Source: CAYUCJ01 sp049282265
GTDB lineage: Bacteria; Desulfobacterota; DSM-4660; Desulfatiglandales; Desulfatiglandaceae
Assembly (NCBI GenBank): GCA_049282265.1
Contig: JBAPTR010000318.1
Span: forward strand, 1 to 32,801
DNA length: 32,801 nt
Direction of reading: 5' to 3'
The notes under the pieces were generated by a model. It was not told the origin of the DNA, searched no databases, and was given only the letters and a program-made list of their open reading frames with translations. Position 1 is the first letter of the stretch; every line of letters begins with the position of its first letter. The position numbers and the translations under genes are program-made. This document shows, in pieces, positions 7,045 through 14,661 of the stretch.

Positions 7045-9737
7045 GTCTCTATAACCTGGACAAGATCTTTAAAGCCGAATCCATTGCGATCATCGGTGCC
7101 AGCAATAAACCGGCGACGATCGGAAACGTATTGGCCGACAATCTATTCAGTCCTCTCTTCAAAGGAAGGATCTTCCCGGTGAACCCCGGACATGATTCCA
7201 TTCTGGGGCATAAAAGCTACCCTTCCATAAAGGACATTCCTCAGTCCGTGGACCTCGCGGTCATTGCGACACCCATAAATTCTACACCCGCAATCGTTCG
7301 GGAATGCGTTGAGAGGGGTGTGGGAGGGGCTATCATCATCTCGGCCGGCGGAAAAGAAATCGGCCAAGAGGGCAGAAAGATAGAGGCAAGGATAAAAGAG
7401 GAGGCCCAAAAAGGCGGACTCCGCATCATCGGCCCCAACTGTATGGGCATCATGTGTGCCGAAACCGGTTTGAACGCCACCTTTGCAGCCCAACAGCCCA
7501 TTTCCGGAAGATTGGCCTTTATATCCCAGAGTGGTGCCATCTGCTCCGCTGTCCTCGATCTCTCTTTGCAGGAAAACATCGGTTTACGCTACTTTGTAAG
7601 CACGGGGTCCATGCTCGATGTGGATTTCGGAGATTTGATCAACTACCTGGGTAATGATCCCGGTGTCGGCAGTATTATTCTCTACATGGAAAACATTACC
7701 AACCCCCGGAAATTTATGAGTGCAGCACGAGCGGTATCACGAATAAAGCCCATCGTGGTGTTGAAGTCGGGGAAAACAAAGGCGGGTGCAAGTGCAGCTT
7801 CTTCCCATACCGGTGCCCTTGCGGGTGAAGACACCGTCTATAATGCGGCCTTCAAGCGTGCAGGCATCGTTCGTGTGGATACCATTGAGGAGTTGTTTGA
7901 CTGTGCGGAATTAATGGCTAAACAGCCCCTGCCTTCCGGGAAGGGGCTGGCAATACTGACAAACGGTGGAGGACCGGGTGTAATGGCAGCTGACGCAGCG
8001 GCGTCCTATGGCATTGATCCTGTTATCCTTGAAAAGGATACCTTTGAAAAACTGGACAAATTTCTTCCTTCTGTCTGGAGCAGGGGAAACCCCATCGACA
8101 TAATAGGTGACGCTACCCTCGACCGCTGGCAACAGGCCGTGGAGGTTTGTATTCATTCCAGGGAAATCGATGGCCTGGTCATCATCTATGTCCCCCAGGC
8201 CCTGAGTGAAGCCACTGCCGTTGCCGGGACAATTGCAGATATGCTCAGAGACAGGAGACATCCTTCTGTTTTTGCAGTCTGGATAGGGGGAAGAGATGCG
8301 CAACAAGGTCGGGAAATCCTGAATGAGGCTGGAGTCCCCACATATGACACGCCGGAAAGAGCTGTTTCAGCATTCAGATATATGTCTGCTTATGCCCGTA
8401 ACCTTGAGATGTCATGGGAAATACCCGTGAAGCTGAAAAATACACTCGGATTCCATAGAGACGAGGCCGGAAAAATCATTAAGGGGTCCTTGGAGAAAGA
8501 TAGATCTTTGCTTTCGGAAATAGAATCCAAAGCCATCTTGAAGGCTTACGGGATCCCTGTAACAGCCACCGAACCGGCGAAAACTGGTGATGAAGCCGTC
8601 CGTATCGCCAGGGAGATGGGCTACCCCGTGGTAATGAAAATCCTCTCCCCCGATATCGTTCATAAGACCGATGCCGGTGGCGTCCAGCTCAATCTCAAGT
8701 CCGACCGGGATGTAGGAGAAGGCTTTGAGAGGGTTGTAAAGAATGCCCGAGACTATGACCCCAAGGCTGAAATCAGGGGAGTCACGATCCAGCCCATGCT
8801 CAGTAAGCCGGATTATGAGCTTATACTGGGCAGCAAGCAGGATCCCTTTTTCGGGCCTGTTATCCTCTTCGGCATGGGAGGGATCATGGCGGAAGTCCTG
8901 CGAGACAGCGCCATTGCCCTTCCTCCCCTGAACCGGCTGCTGGCAAAACGGCTTATGCAAGAGACAAAGGTGTACAGCATACTCAAAGGCTATCGGAACA
9001 GGCCCGGAGCCAATATGGAGCTTCTCGAAGAAATCCTGATTCGTCTTTCACAACTGGTCATTGACTTTCCGGAAATTGCGGAATTGGATATCAACCCTCT
9101 AATCATAGCGGAAAATCAGTGCATAGCCGTGGACGCGCGCGTCATTGTCAAGCCCGCGTTGGTTCTCTCTCCTGAACATCTGGTCATAAGTCCATACCCT
9201 GAACAGTATGAGATAAGGACGACTGCTTCGGGCGGAGTCGATATCTTTGTCAGGCCTATCAAACCGGAAGATGCACCTCTCCTGGTGGACCTGTTTAACA
9301 GCCTTTCACGCCAAAGCATCTACTACCGTTTTTTCGGCCCTATGAAAAGACTGCCTCCGGATATGCTGGCACGTTTTACCCAGATAGATTATGATCGGGA
9401 TATGGCACTTGTGGCGCTCGCTGTCGAGGATGGGAAGATGATGGGAAAAATGCTGGGAGTGTCCCGCCTCATGGGTGATCCTGATGGGAAAAAGGCCGAG
9501 TTTTCCGTGGTCGTCAGCGACCCATGGCAAGGAAAAGGTATTGGGGCCGCACTCATGGAAAAGCTCCTAGCCATCGCAAAGGAACGCGGCGTGGAATACC
9601 TGTGGGGAGTGGTGCTGGCGGAAAACACCCAGATGCTCGCCTTGGGAAAAAGCCTCGGGTTTTCAATCTCCAGGGCGGGCCTGTCTTATCAGTACAAATT
9701 GGAAATAGACCTGAAATCCATATCCCACGAGATGTAG
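7041..9737 (+). CDS. ADP-forming acetyl/acyl-CoA synthetase fused to a GNAT acetyltransferase
   Basis: An 898-residue fusion. It has a CoA-binding Rossmann domain (about 8-105), a succinyl-CoA-ligase-like part with SHTGALAG and candidate phospho-His H256, and an ATP-grasp part from about 490 with VHKTDAGG and H541. A GNAT domain starts at about 735 and has the acetyl-CoA loop QGKGIGAA. ADP-forming synthetases interconvert acyl-CoA, ADP and Pi with acid, CoA and ATP, and both histidines known to relay phosphate are retained. The domain order equals that of the Pat/PatZ (YfiQ) protein lysine acetyltransferases. It could therefore conserve energy from acetyl-CoA, acetylate proteins, or both. It is the last intact gene of the set behind the 1885 promoter and is coupled to the GAF kinase. 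Confidence 0.9.
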   Translation: MSLYNLDKIFKAESIAIIGASNKPATIGNVLADNLFSPLFKGRIFPVNPGHDSILGHKSYPSIKDIPQSVDLAVIATPINSTPAIVRECVERGVGGAIIISAGGKEIGQEGRKIEARIKEEAQKGGLRIIGPNCMGIMCAETGLNATFAAQQPISGRLAFISQSGAICSAVLDLSLQENIGLRYFVSTGSMLDVDFGDLINYLGNDPGVGSIILYMENITNPRKFMSAARAVSRIKPIVVLKSGKTKAGASAASSHTGALAGEDTVYNAAFKRAGIVRVDTIEELFDCAELMAKQPLPSGKGLAILTNGGGPGVMAADAAASYGIDPVILEKDTFEKLDKFLPSVWSRGNPIDIIGDATLDRWQQAVEVCIHSREIDGLVIIYVPQALSEATAVAGTIADMLRDRRHPSVFAVWIGGRDAQQGREILNEAGVPTYDTPERAVSAFRYMSAYARNLEMSWEIPVKLKNTLGFHRDEAGKIIKGSLEKDRSLLSEIESKAILKAYGIPVTATEPAKTGDEAVRIAREMGYPVVMKILSPDIVHKTDAGGVQLNLKSDRDVGEGFERVVKNARDYDPKAEIRGVTIQPMLSKPDYELILGSKQDPFFGPVILFGMGGIMAEVLRDSAIALPPLNRLLAKRLMQETKVYSILKGYRNRPGANMELLEEILIRLSQLVIDFPEIAELDINPLIIAENQCIAVDARVIVKPALVLSPEHLVISPYPEQYEIRTTASGGVDIFVRPIKPEDAPLLVDLFNSLSRQSIYYRFFGPMKRLPPDMLARFTQIDYDRDMALVALAVEDGKMMGKMLGVSRLMGDPDGKKAEFSVVVSDPWQGKGIGAALMEKLLAIAKERGVEYLWGVVLAENTQMLALGKSLGFSISRAGLSYQYKLEIDLKSISHEM

Positions 9738-9764
9738 GGATCCGACATTGCTGCAGGGGATGCC

Positions 9765-10030
9765 TTGGAACAAGTTCTTCTTATATCCGTTATGACATTG
9801 GGATTTACCTTTGCCTTCATAAACGGTTTTCATGACGGGGGAAATGTGATTGCCACCATCGTGTCGTCCCGTTCCATGTCCCCGCGCAAGGCGCTCCTCA
9901 TCGCCTGTATGACGGAGACACAGCCTACATGTTCAAAATGCGTGAAATCTACCGCCGCCATTTTCAAATCGCCGAGAGCATCAGGCAGTCCAACAACATC
10001 CTGCTGGATATTATCCTCAAGATGGTGTGA
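9765..10030 (+). pseudogene. PiT phosphate permease start joined to a DUF47/PhoU-like gene end
   Basis: A TTG start at 9765, preceded by CAGGGGA, opens the typical PiT N-terminus FAFINGFHDGGNVIAT and SRSMSPRKALLIAC, a family of Na+- or H+-coupled phosphate transporters. At about 9912 the sense moves to another frame. It reads GDTAYMFKMREIYRRHFQ, then IAESIRQSNNILLDIILKMV, and stops at 10030, like the end of a DUF47/PhoU-like protein, the usual operon partner of PiT. A deletion appears to have removed most of both genes. Nothing functional can be made from it. The PiT part is confident and the DUF47 part is shorter and less sure. Confidence 0.78.
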
Positions 10031-10063
10031 AATGCAGTCCCAGCAGATTTTTTACTTACCCCC

Positions 10064-10287
10064 CTATTCCGCTTTGTCATCTCTGTTTAGATAATTATCC
10101 CTGACTTCTCTTAAAAAAGTAATAAAACCATCAACATGCTTCTTCAATACCCTATAAATCACAGCATCTTCGATCCTGTCATAACTGTGCACCAAAATGT
10201 TCCTTGTGCCTGCCATGGGGACCAAAAAAGATATACAGCCACAATAGGAGGAGCATCACTTACAATCTCCTTCAGGTATGTCTCCAA
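10064..10287 (-). pseudogene. MntA-HepT antitoxin/toxin remnant fused by deletion
   Basis: Read on the minus strand, the 3' part is the end of a HepT (DUF86) protein. GTRNILVHSYDRIEDAVIYR contains the Rx4HxY RNase-type motif and runs to a stop at 10064. Upstream of about 10225 another frame reads ETYLKEIVSDAPPIVAVYLF. This fits the first strand and helix of an MntA minimal nucleotidyltransferase just before its GS motif. The two proteins normally form a two-gene toxin-antitoxin operon. Here the 3' part of mntA and 5' part of hepT are missing. The HepT part is solid; the MntA part rests on about 20 residues. No standard start codon was found for the upstream part except a TTG near 10287. Confidence 0.68.
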
Positions 10288-10730
10288 TCGTACTACTACA
10301 GTGGTTGCCGATTCGTCCGTTTAGTTCTCCTAATTACCCTCATGAATGATTTTCTGTAACATCTCAATAAATCCGGGGCAATGATTTTGAATTGGTTTTA
10401 GCTCAGCAGGGGCTTCTCCACCACGAAGGACACGAAGGAACACGAAGTCTTTGTTTTTGTTGAAATTATTCGTTGGCTTCGTGATCTTCGTGGTAAGACA
10501 ATCATAACAAAATATTCATAAGCAATTCTGAATCACAGCTCATCTCCGTGGCTTTTGAGAAGTCATCAAATATGTATCCAATGATATCCATTCAAGGGAG
10601 CAGGTCAAGGTGAAATTGGGGAATAGCGGATACAAGAATGGATAAGGATACTTTTGTCCTGACCAATTGCTTACTTGTTACCTGTTACCATTGCACTTCA
10701 GGGGTAAAATCATCCTCTGACGGTGGAAGA
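10288..10730. other. Non-coding stretch between gene remnants and CoA-transferase
   Basis: No convincing gene is present on either strand. The stretch holds the hairpin repeat at 10420-10494. Near 10673-10689 it also has short GTTACC-type repetition of the kind common in intergenic DNA. A small open frame from 10638 runs antisense into the CoA-transferase and is not credited. Confidence 0.6.
10420..10494. repeat. Hairpin-forming intergenic repeat (ACCACGAAG type)
   Basis: The left arm ACCACGAAGGACACGAAG (10420-10437) and right arm CTTCGTGATCTTCGTGGT (10477-10494) pair at 16 of 18 positions around a loop of about 39 nt. Each arm is itself a near-duplication of ACGAAG. This resembles REP-like palindromes scattered in many environmental proteobacterial genomes. 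A mobile or structural role is not shown. Confidence 0.75.
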
Positions 10731-12143
10731 TCAATCGAGGGATGTATTTCCGTGATACAGGGTCACACCGTAAGGGAGTTTGTCCAGGGTAAATCCGTAG
10801 GGCTTCGTAATCATGGGGTCATCATAAACGGTTCGAAGCAGATCATCCCGGACACTCGGATGGGCAATCCTCGCAATGGCCACGGCCTTGTTTCCAACGC
10901 TCAGCCCCCTCAAATCGGCAATTCCATATTCCGTGATAACGACGACACCGTCATAGGCTGAAGCCGTGAGGCTCACGCCTGCCGGATGCCGTTCGACAAT
11001 CTTTGAACCGCCTTTGTTCGTGATGCTTTCCATGGCGATAATGGGGGTGCCGATCTTGGGATCATTAATGGCGCGAATAAAATCCGGTTGCCCTCCCACC
11101 CCGCTATAATATCTCCTGGGATCGATAAAATCGGCCCAGACATTTCCAAAGAGGTCCACACCGATGGCGGTGTTCACCGAAATGAACGGGGCGTTCTTGC
11201 GGATGGTCTCTGCCGCATTTGTATAGGAAGAAGGCCGCATCTGGACCGAGGCCCTCATATGGACAAAATCATAGAGTTCCCTGGAACCCATGACCAGGCT
11301 GGTTGTGCTGTACCCCATATTGGCGCGCTTCCTGCGGTTGGTTACGATCCCCAGGTTTTGCAGGACCATCAGGCCATCCCCGTAGAGTTCGGTCTGAACG
11401 CCAAGGTGCTTGTAGCCTGAGTCCCTGATCGTCCCGACTACGGCATCCGGTATTTTCCCGATCCCGACCTGCAGGGTAATGCCATCGTTGATGGAATGCT
11501 CTGTGACCAATTCCCCGATCCTTTTTTCAGCAGGAGCCAGATTTCCGAAGTCGGGTGCTTTGAATGCATAGACCGGCTTAACCCCTTCTTGGATCAAGTA
11601 ATCAATGGACGATGCATCAACGACACTTTGCCCCAGGGTGAAGGGCATGGAGGGATCCAGCTCCGCAATGACGATTTTAGCATAGTCAATGGCAGTATGG
11701 AGGGCCTCAACTGAGAGCCCAAGGCTGTATTCACCGGTGTGCGGGCTTTGGGATACCTTCATGAGCACCACATCCGGTTCATATCTCATACCCGAACCGA
11801 TCAATGTGTCCAGGTTGGCAAGGGTACAGGGCAGGTAGTAGGCGCGGCCCTCATTGGCGGCTTTTCGGACGGACTCAGCTGAAAATATGGAATAGGCCAT
11901 GACCCTGTCCTGAAGACCGGGCTTGACATAGGGAACCGGCCCCTGGAGGAGGAGATGGACCATCTTCAGAAAAGGCAGTTTAGGATTTCCAGCCTCGACT
12001 GCATCGGTCAGGGCTTCAAGGGATGCGGTCGGGGTTGCTGAATTTGATCCCACATAACAGGTAATGGTATCCCGCCCCTGGAACCTTGACGCCATTATCT
12101 CCCCAATTTCATACCGGTCTATCACTTTTGGTTCAGATTTCAT
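10731..12143 (-). CDS. Acetyl-CoA hydrolase / 4-hydroxybutyrate-type CoA-transferase
   Basis: A 470-residue protein of the acetyl-CoA hydrolase/transferase family. The segment GVQTELYGDG places E252 at the position of the glutamate that forms the CoA thioester in this family. The C-terminal half has the conserved SGVGGQPDF and ITEYGIADLRG segments. It likely moves CoA between acetyl-CoA and another acid, or hydrolyses acetyl-CoA; the acyl specificity cannot be read. ATG 12143 follows CCGGAGGA with good spacing. It is transcribed divergently from the CBS-ACT gene at 12575, with the palindrome at 12321 between them. Together with the ADP-forming synthetase it makes acetyl-CoA/acetate exchange a theme of the window. 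Confidence 0.92.
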   Translation of the reverse strand: MKSEPKVIDRYEIGEIMASRFQGRDTITCYVGSNSATPTASLEALTDAVEAGNPKLPFLKMVHLLLQGPVPYVKPGLQDRVMAYSIFSAESVRKAANEGRAYYLPCTLANLDTLIGSGMRYEPDVVLMKVSQSPHTGEYSLGLSVEALHTAIDYAKIVIAELDPSMPFTLGQSVVDASSIDYLIQEGVKPVYAFKAPDFGNLAPAEKRIGELVTEHSINDGITLQVGIGKIPDAVVGTIRDSGYKHLGVQTELYGDGLMVLQNLGIVTNRRKRANMGYSTTSLVMGSRELYDFVHMRASVQMRPSSYTNAAETIRKNAPFISVNTAIGVDLFGNVWADFIDPRRYYSGVGGQPDFIRAINDPKIGTPIIAMESITNKGGSKIVERHPAGVSLTASAYDGVVVITEYGIADLRGLSVGNKAVAIARIAHPSVRDDLLRTVYDDPMITKPYGFTLDKLPYGVTLYHGNTSLD

Positions 12144-12320
12144 TTAGTTCCTCCGGGGTTATTCCAAATCGTCTACCAAGTCATCATACATCTGCCTCGG
12201 ATTTTCTGGTCCAGTCTTTCATGAGTGGGTCCAATATTTCAAGGGAAAAAGCCGGAAGTGCGCTTAGAGGCGAAAATAAACCCAATTGCCGAAATCTGTT
12301 TTCCTTGAGCTAAGGGACCT

Positions 12321-12337
12321 CTTTACACTTTGTAAAG
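12321..12337. promoter_or_regulatory. Candidate enhancer (UAS) palindrome, copy 2
   Basis: CTTTACA-CTT-TGTAAAG is a perfect inverted repeat with 7-bp arms, or 8 counting flanking T/A. Its centre is about 119 bp upstream of the GG of the -24 element at 12447. Similarity to copy 1 continues to the right: both have GTAAAGAA followed a few bases later by GACA and TCCC. This suggests shared descent. No -24/-12 element faces the divergent CoA-transferase gene. Confidence 0.7.
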
Positions 12338-12446
12338 AAGACGGACACGTCCCTCTCGTTTCATACCAGCCGAGTCCTTTTCCGTATGGCAACATAATAT
12401 TCGTAATTTCAACTAGATATACCTCATGAACCAATGTTTATGTTCG

Positions 12447-12462
12447 TGGCATAAGCCTTGCT
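12447..12462 (+). promoter_or_regulatory. Sigma-54 (-24/-12) promoter of the second CBS-ACT/UspA gene set
   Basis: TGGCATAAGCCTTGCT has the invariant GG and GC exactly 10 bp apart and differs from TGGCACG-N4-TTGCW only at the two positions after TGGCA. It points to the CBS-ACT gene at 12575, with a predicted start near 12473 and a leader of about 100 nt. Confidence 0.8.
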
Positions 12463-12574
12463 TTATAGGAATGGCAGAACAAGGCGGATGCATTTTCTAG
12501 ACTCTTCGGACATGCTGCGTTCGAGACGAACTGAGAAATAGTGGAAGAAAGCTTAATAAATAGGAGGTGTTACG

Positions 12575-13252
12575 ATGTTAGTCAAAAACTGGATGAATAA
12601 AGCTGTCTTCACCGCCACTGTTGAAGATTCTATGGCGGATGCCACCAGGCTGATGAAAGAAAACCACGTGGAAATGCTGCCTGTCATGAAGGGAAAGGAG
12701 CTTGTGGGGATAATCACCGACAGGGACCTCAAGAGGGCATCGGCTTCCGATGCCACGACCCTAGAAGTTCATGAACTCCTTTACCTTCTTTCGGAGTTGA
12801 AAATCAAGAACATCATGAGCAAGAACCCGATCACGATACCCTTTGATTTCACGGTGGAAGAAGCGGCCGAGGTCCTCCTGCACAACAAGGTCTCCGGCGC
12901 CCCGGTAATCGATCACGAAGGTAGAATCGTCGGGACAATCGACAAAGAGGCATTGTTCAAGGTCTTGATCTCCCTGACCGGGGTAGAAAAACGAGGCATC
13001 GAATTCGCCTTCCAGTTGGAAGACCGCCCCGGCTCCATAAAAGAAGTGGCGGATGTCATACGGAAATACGGCGGCCGCATGGCGAGCATCCTGACCACCT
13101 ATGAGGGAGTGCCGAAGGGATACCGCAAGGTCTACATACGCATGTACAATGTGGACAGGCCGAGACTGCCGGAGCTCAAGCAGGAGTTAACCCAGGCTGC
13201 CGCGATGCTCTACATGGTGGACCACCGAACCAATCAGCGGGAGATTTACTAA
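12575..13252 (+). CDS. CBS-CBS-ACT regulatory protein (AcuB-like), copy 2
   Basis: A 225-residue paralogue of the protein at 4128, with the same layout. CBS 1 is near residues 3-57 (VKNWMNKAVFTA to GIITDRDLKR) and CBS 2 near 77-133 (IKNIMSKNPITI to IDKEALFKVL). The ACT domain has LEDRPGSIKEVADVIRKYGG. In the second CBS motif the usual RD pair is replaced by KE (TIDKEALF), so ligand binding there may differ from copy 1. AGGAGGTG lies just upstream of ATG 12575. It is the first gene behind the -24/-12 element at 12447 and precedes another tandem UspA gene. It is expected to sense adenylates or a small metabolite; its target is unknown. Confidence 0.9.
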   Translation: MLVKNWMNKAVFTATVEDSMADATRLMKENHVEMLPVMKGKELVGIITDRDLKRASASDATTLEVHELLYLLSELKIKNIMSKNPITIPFDFTVEEAAEVLLHNKVSGAPVIDHEGRIVGTIDKEALFKVLISLTGVEKRGIEFAFQLEDRPGSIKEVADVIRKYGGRMASILTTYEGVPKGYRKVYIRMYNVDRPRLPELKQELTQAAAMLYMVDHRTNQREIY

Positions 13253-13285
13253 AGGCAAACGCAGACGATAAAAGGAGTTTCAACG

Positions 13286-14185
13286 ATGACGGACCATACG
13301 AAACAAAAGATACTGGTGGCCCTGGACGGATCGGATCGGGCCTTTGAGGCGATAAGGTACATCAGCGGCCTTCCGCCCTTTCAACAAATGCATTTGGTCC
13401 TGTTTACCATCCTCGACAAGATCCCTGAGATCTACTGGGACTTGGGCCAAGGGGATATGTACAGCCATAGGATCAAGGAGGCCCAGGCATGGCAGGCCAC
13501 GAAACAGCAGGAGATCGAGGCATACATGAAGAATGCCCAAATGAATCTGCTTAAATTTGGGTTTTCAGAGGACGCCGTCTCCGTGAAGATTCAGGAGAGG
13601 AAAATAGGGGCTACCAGGGATATCATCAAGGAGGCAAAGCGCGGCTATTCGGCGGTAGTGATCGGCAGAAAAGGGCACAGCAAGATCAAGGGGCTCATTT
13701 TCGGGAGTGTCGCTACCAAGCTGTTGGCGAGTCTGGACTTTGTCCCCCTATTGGTGGTCGGAAGGTTCCCCGCGTCCAAAAAGGTGCTGGTGGCCATGGA
13801 CGGTTCGGATGCTTCGATTCGCACCGTGGACTATCTGGGTGAGACCCTGCGCAACTGCGATTGTGATGTGACCCTGATCCACGTGATTCGAGGCGAGGAA
13901 AAGGATTTTATGGAAAAGGCCAAGAAGAGAATCACTCCCGTTTTTTCTATGGCCACGAGCCATCTGGAAAGCTGGGGGTTCGGCCCGAGCCATATCAGTA
14001 CCAAGATCATTACCGGTGCGGTGAGCAGGGCCGGATCGATAGTACGGGAAGCAGAGGAGGGTGGCTATGGCACTATCGCAGTAGGCAGGAGGGGGATATC
14101 CCAGGTGCGTGAATTCGCTTTTGGCAGAGTCAGCAATAAGGTTGTCCAGTTGGCCGGGAAACAGGTGGTCTGGGTGGTGAATTGA
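13286..14185 (+). CDS. Tandem-domain universal stress protein, copy 2
   Basis: A 299-residue paralogue of the 4822 protein. Both UspA domains start with the family strand (KILVALDGSDRA, KVLVAMDGSDAS). The nucleotide signatures are GRKG-x9-GS in domain 1, which is complete, and GRRG-x9-GR in domain 2, where Arg replaces Ser/Thr as in copy 1. Domain 1 therefore looks better suited to ATP than its counterpart in copy 1. AAAAGGAG lies about 10 nt upstream of ATG 13286. The stop overlaps the following receiver gene by one base (TGATG), so it belongs to the same operon. The role is probably a stress-responsive adenylate binder; this is inference. Confidence 0.92.
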   Translation: MTDHTKQKILVALDGSDRAFEAIRYISGLPPFQQMHLVLFTILDKIPEIYWDLGQGDMYSHRIKEAQAWQATKQQEIEAYMKNAQMNLLKFGFSEDAVSVKIQERKIGATRDIIKEAKRGYSAVVIGRKGHSKIKGLIFGSVATKLLASLDFVPLLVVGRFPASKKVLVAMDGSDASIRTVDYLGETLRNCDCDVTLIHVIRGEEKDFMEKAKKRITPVFSMATSHLESWGFGPSHISTKIITGAVSRAGSIVREAEEGGYGTIAVGRRGISQVREFAFGRVSNKVVQLAGKQVVWVVN

Positions 14186-14661
14186 TGCCTGAGTCGGGAT
14201 CAGATGAACAGGGAATGACCATGAAGCACCAATATACGATCCTGATAGCGGATCGAAATCCCCATGTCAGGGCATTTCTAAAGCGCGAGATGACAGCCGA
14301 AGGGTATCAGATCCGATTGGCCAATACCGGCCGCGAGGTATTGCAAGGGGTCTTTGGGCATGATCCCCTTCACCTCCTCATCATAGACCCTGACCTGCCG
14401 GATGTGGAAGAACCGGAGATCTTGAAAAAACTGGAGAGCCGGATACCCGCATTGCCCATCATTGTCCACAGTTTTACCCTTGACTATGCAAGACATTCTG
14501 ACGTGTTGGATGCCCTGGTCTTTGTAGAAAAGGGGGGAAAGAGCATTGAGAGGCTAAAAAGCCTGGCCGCCGAAATGCTGCAAAAGGACAATCCGCGACA
14601 CCTTGAAACTCCTGAAGAAAAAAAGCTGCCGCAAGGGGAAAATCTGCATGAAGCGAGATAG
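14185..14661 (+). CDS. Stand-alone divergent receiver domain protein
   Basis: A protein of about 158 residues whose core matches a receiver domain: YTILIADRNPHVRAFLKREM as strand 1, LLIIDPDLPD with the phospho-acceptor Asp, PIIVHSF with a Ser in the switch position, and FVEKGG supplying the Lys. Strand 1 has only one Asp before Arg-Asn, so metal binding may be weaker than usual. The C-terminal tail is charged. Starts at 14185, 14215 or 14221 are possible; 14221 has AGGGA upstream and gives a cleaner receiver start. The stop overlaps the start of the dCache kinase by 14 bp, so it is probably one receiver of that kinase's relay. Confidence 0.8.
   Translation: MPESGSDEQGMTMKHQYTILIADRNPHVRAFLKREMTAEGYQIRLANTGREVLQGVFGHDPLHLLIIDPDLPDVEEPEILKKLESRIPALPIIVHSFTLDYARHSDVLDALVFVEKGGKSIERLKSLAAEMLQKDNPRHLETPEEKKLPQGENLHEAR

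Noticed and set aside
12144..12320. Sigma-54 promoter for the divergent CoA-transferase gene
   Set aside because: No GG-N10-GC element with acceptable flanks was found on the minus strand between the gene and the palindrome.
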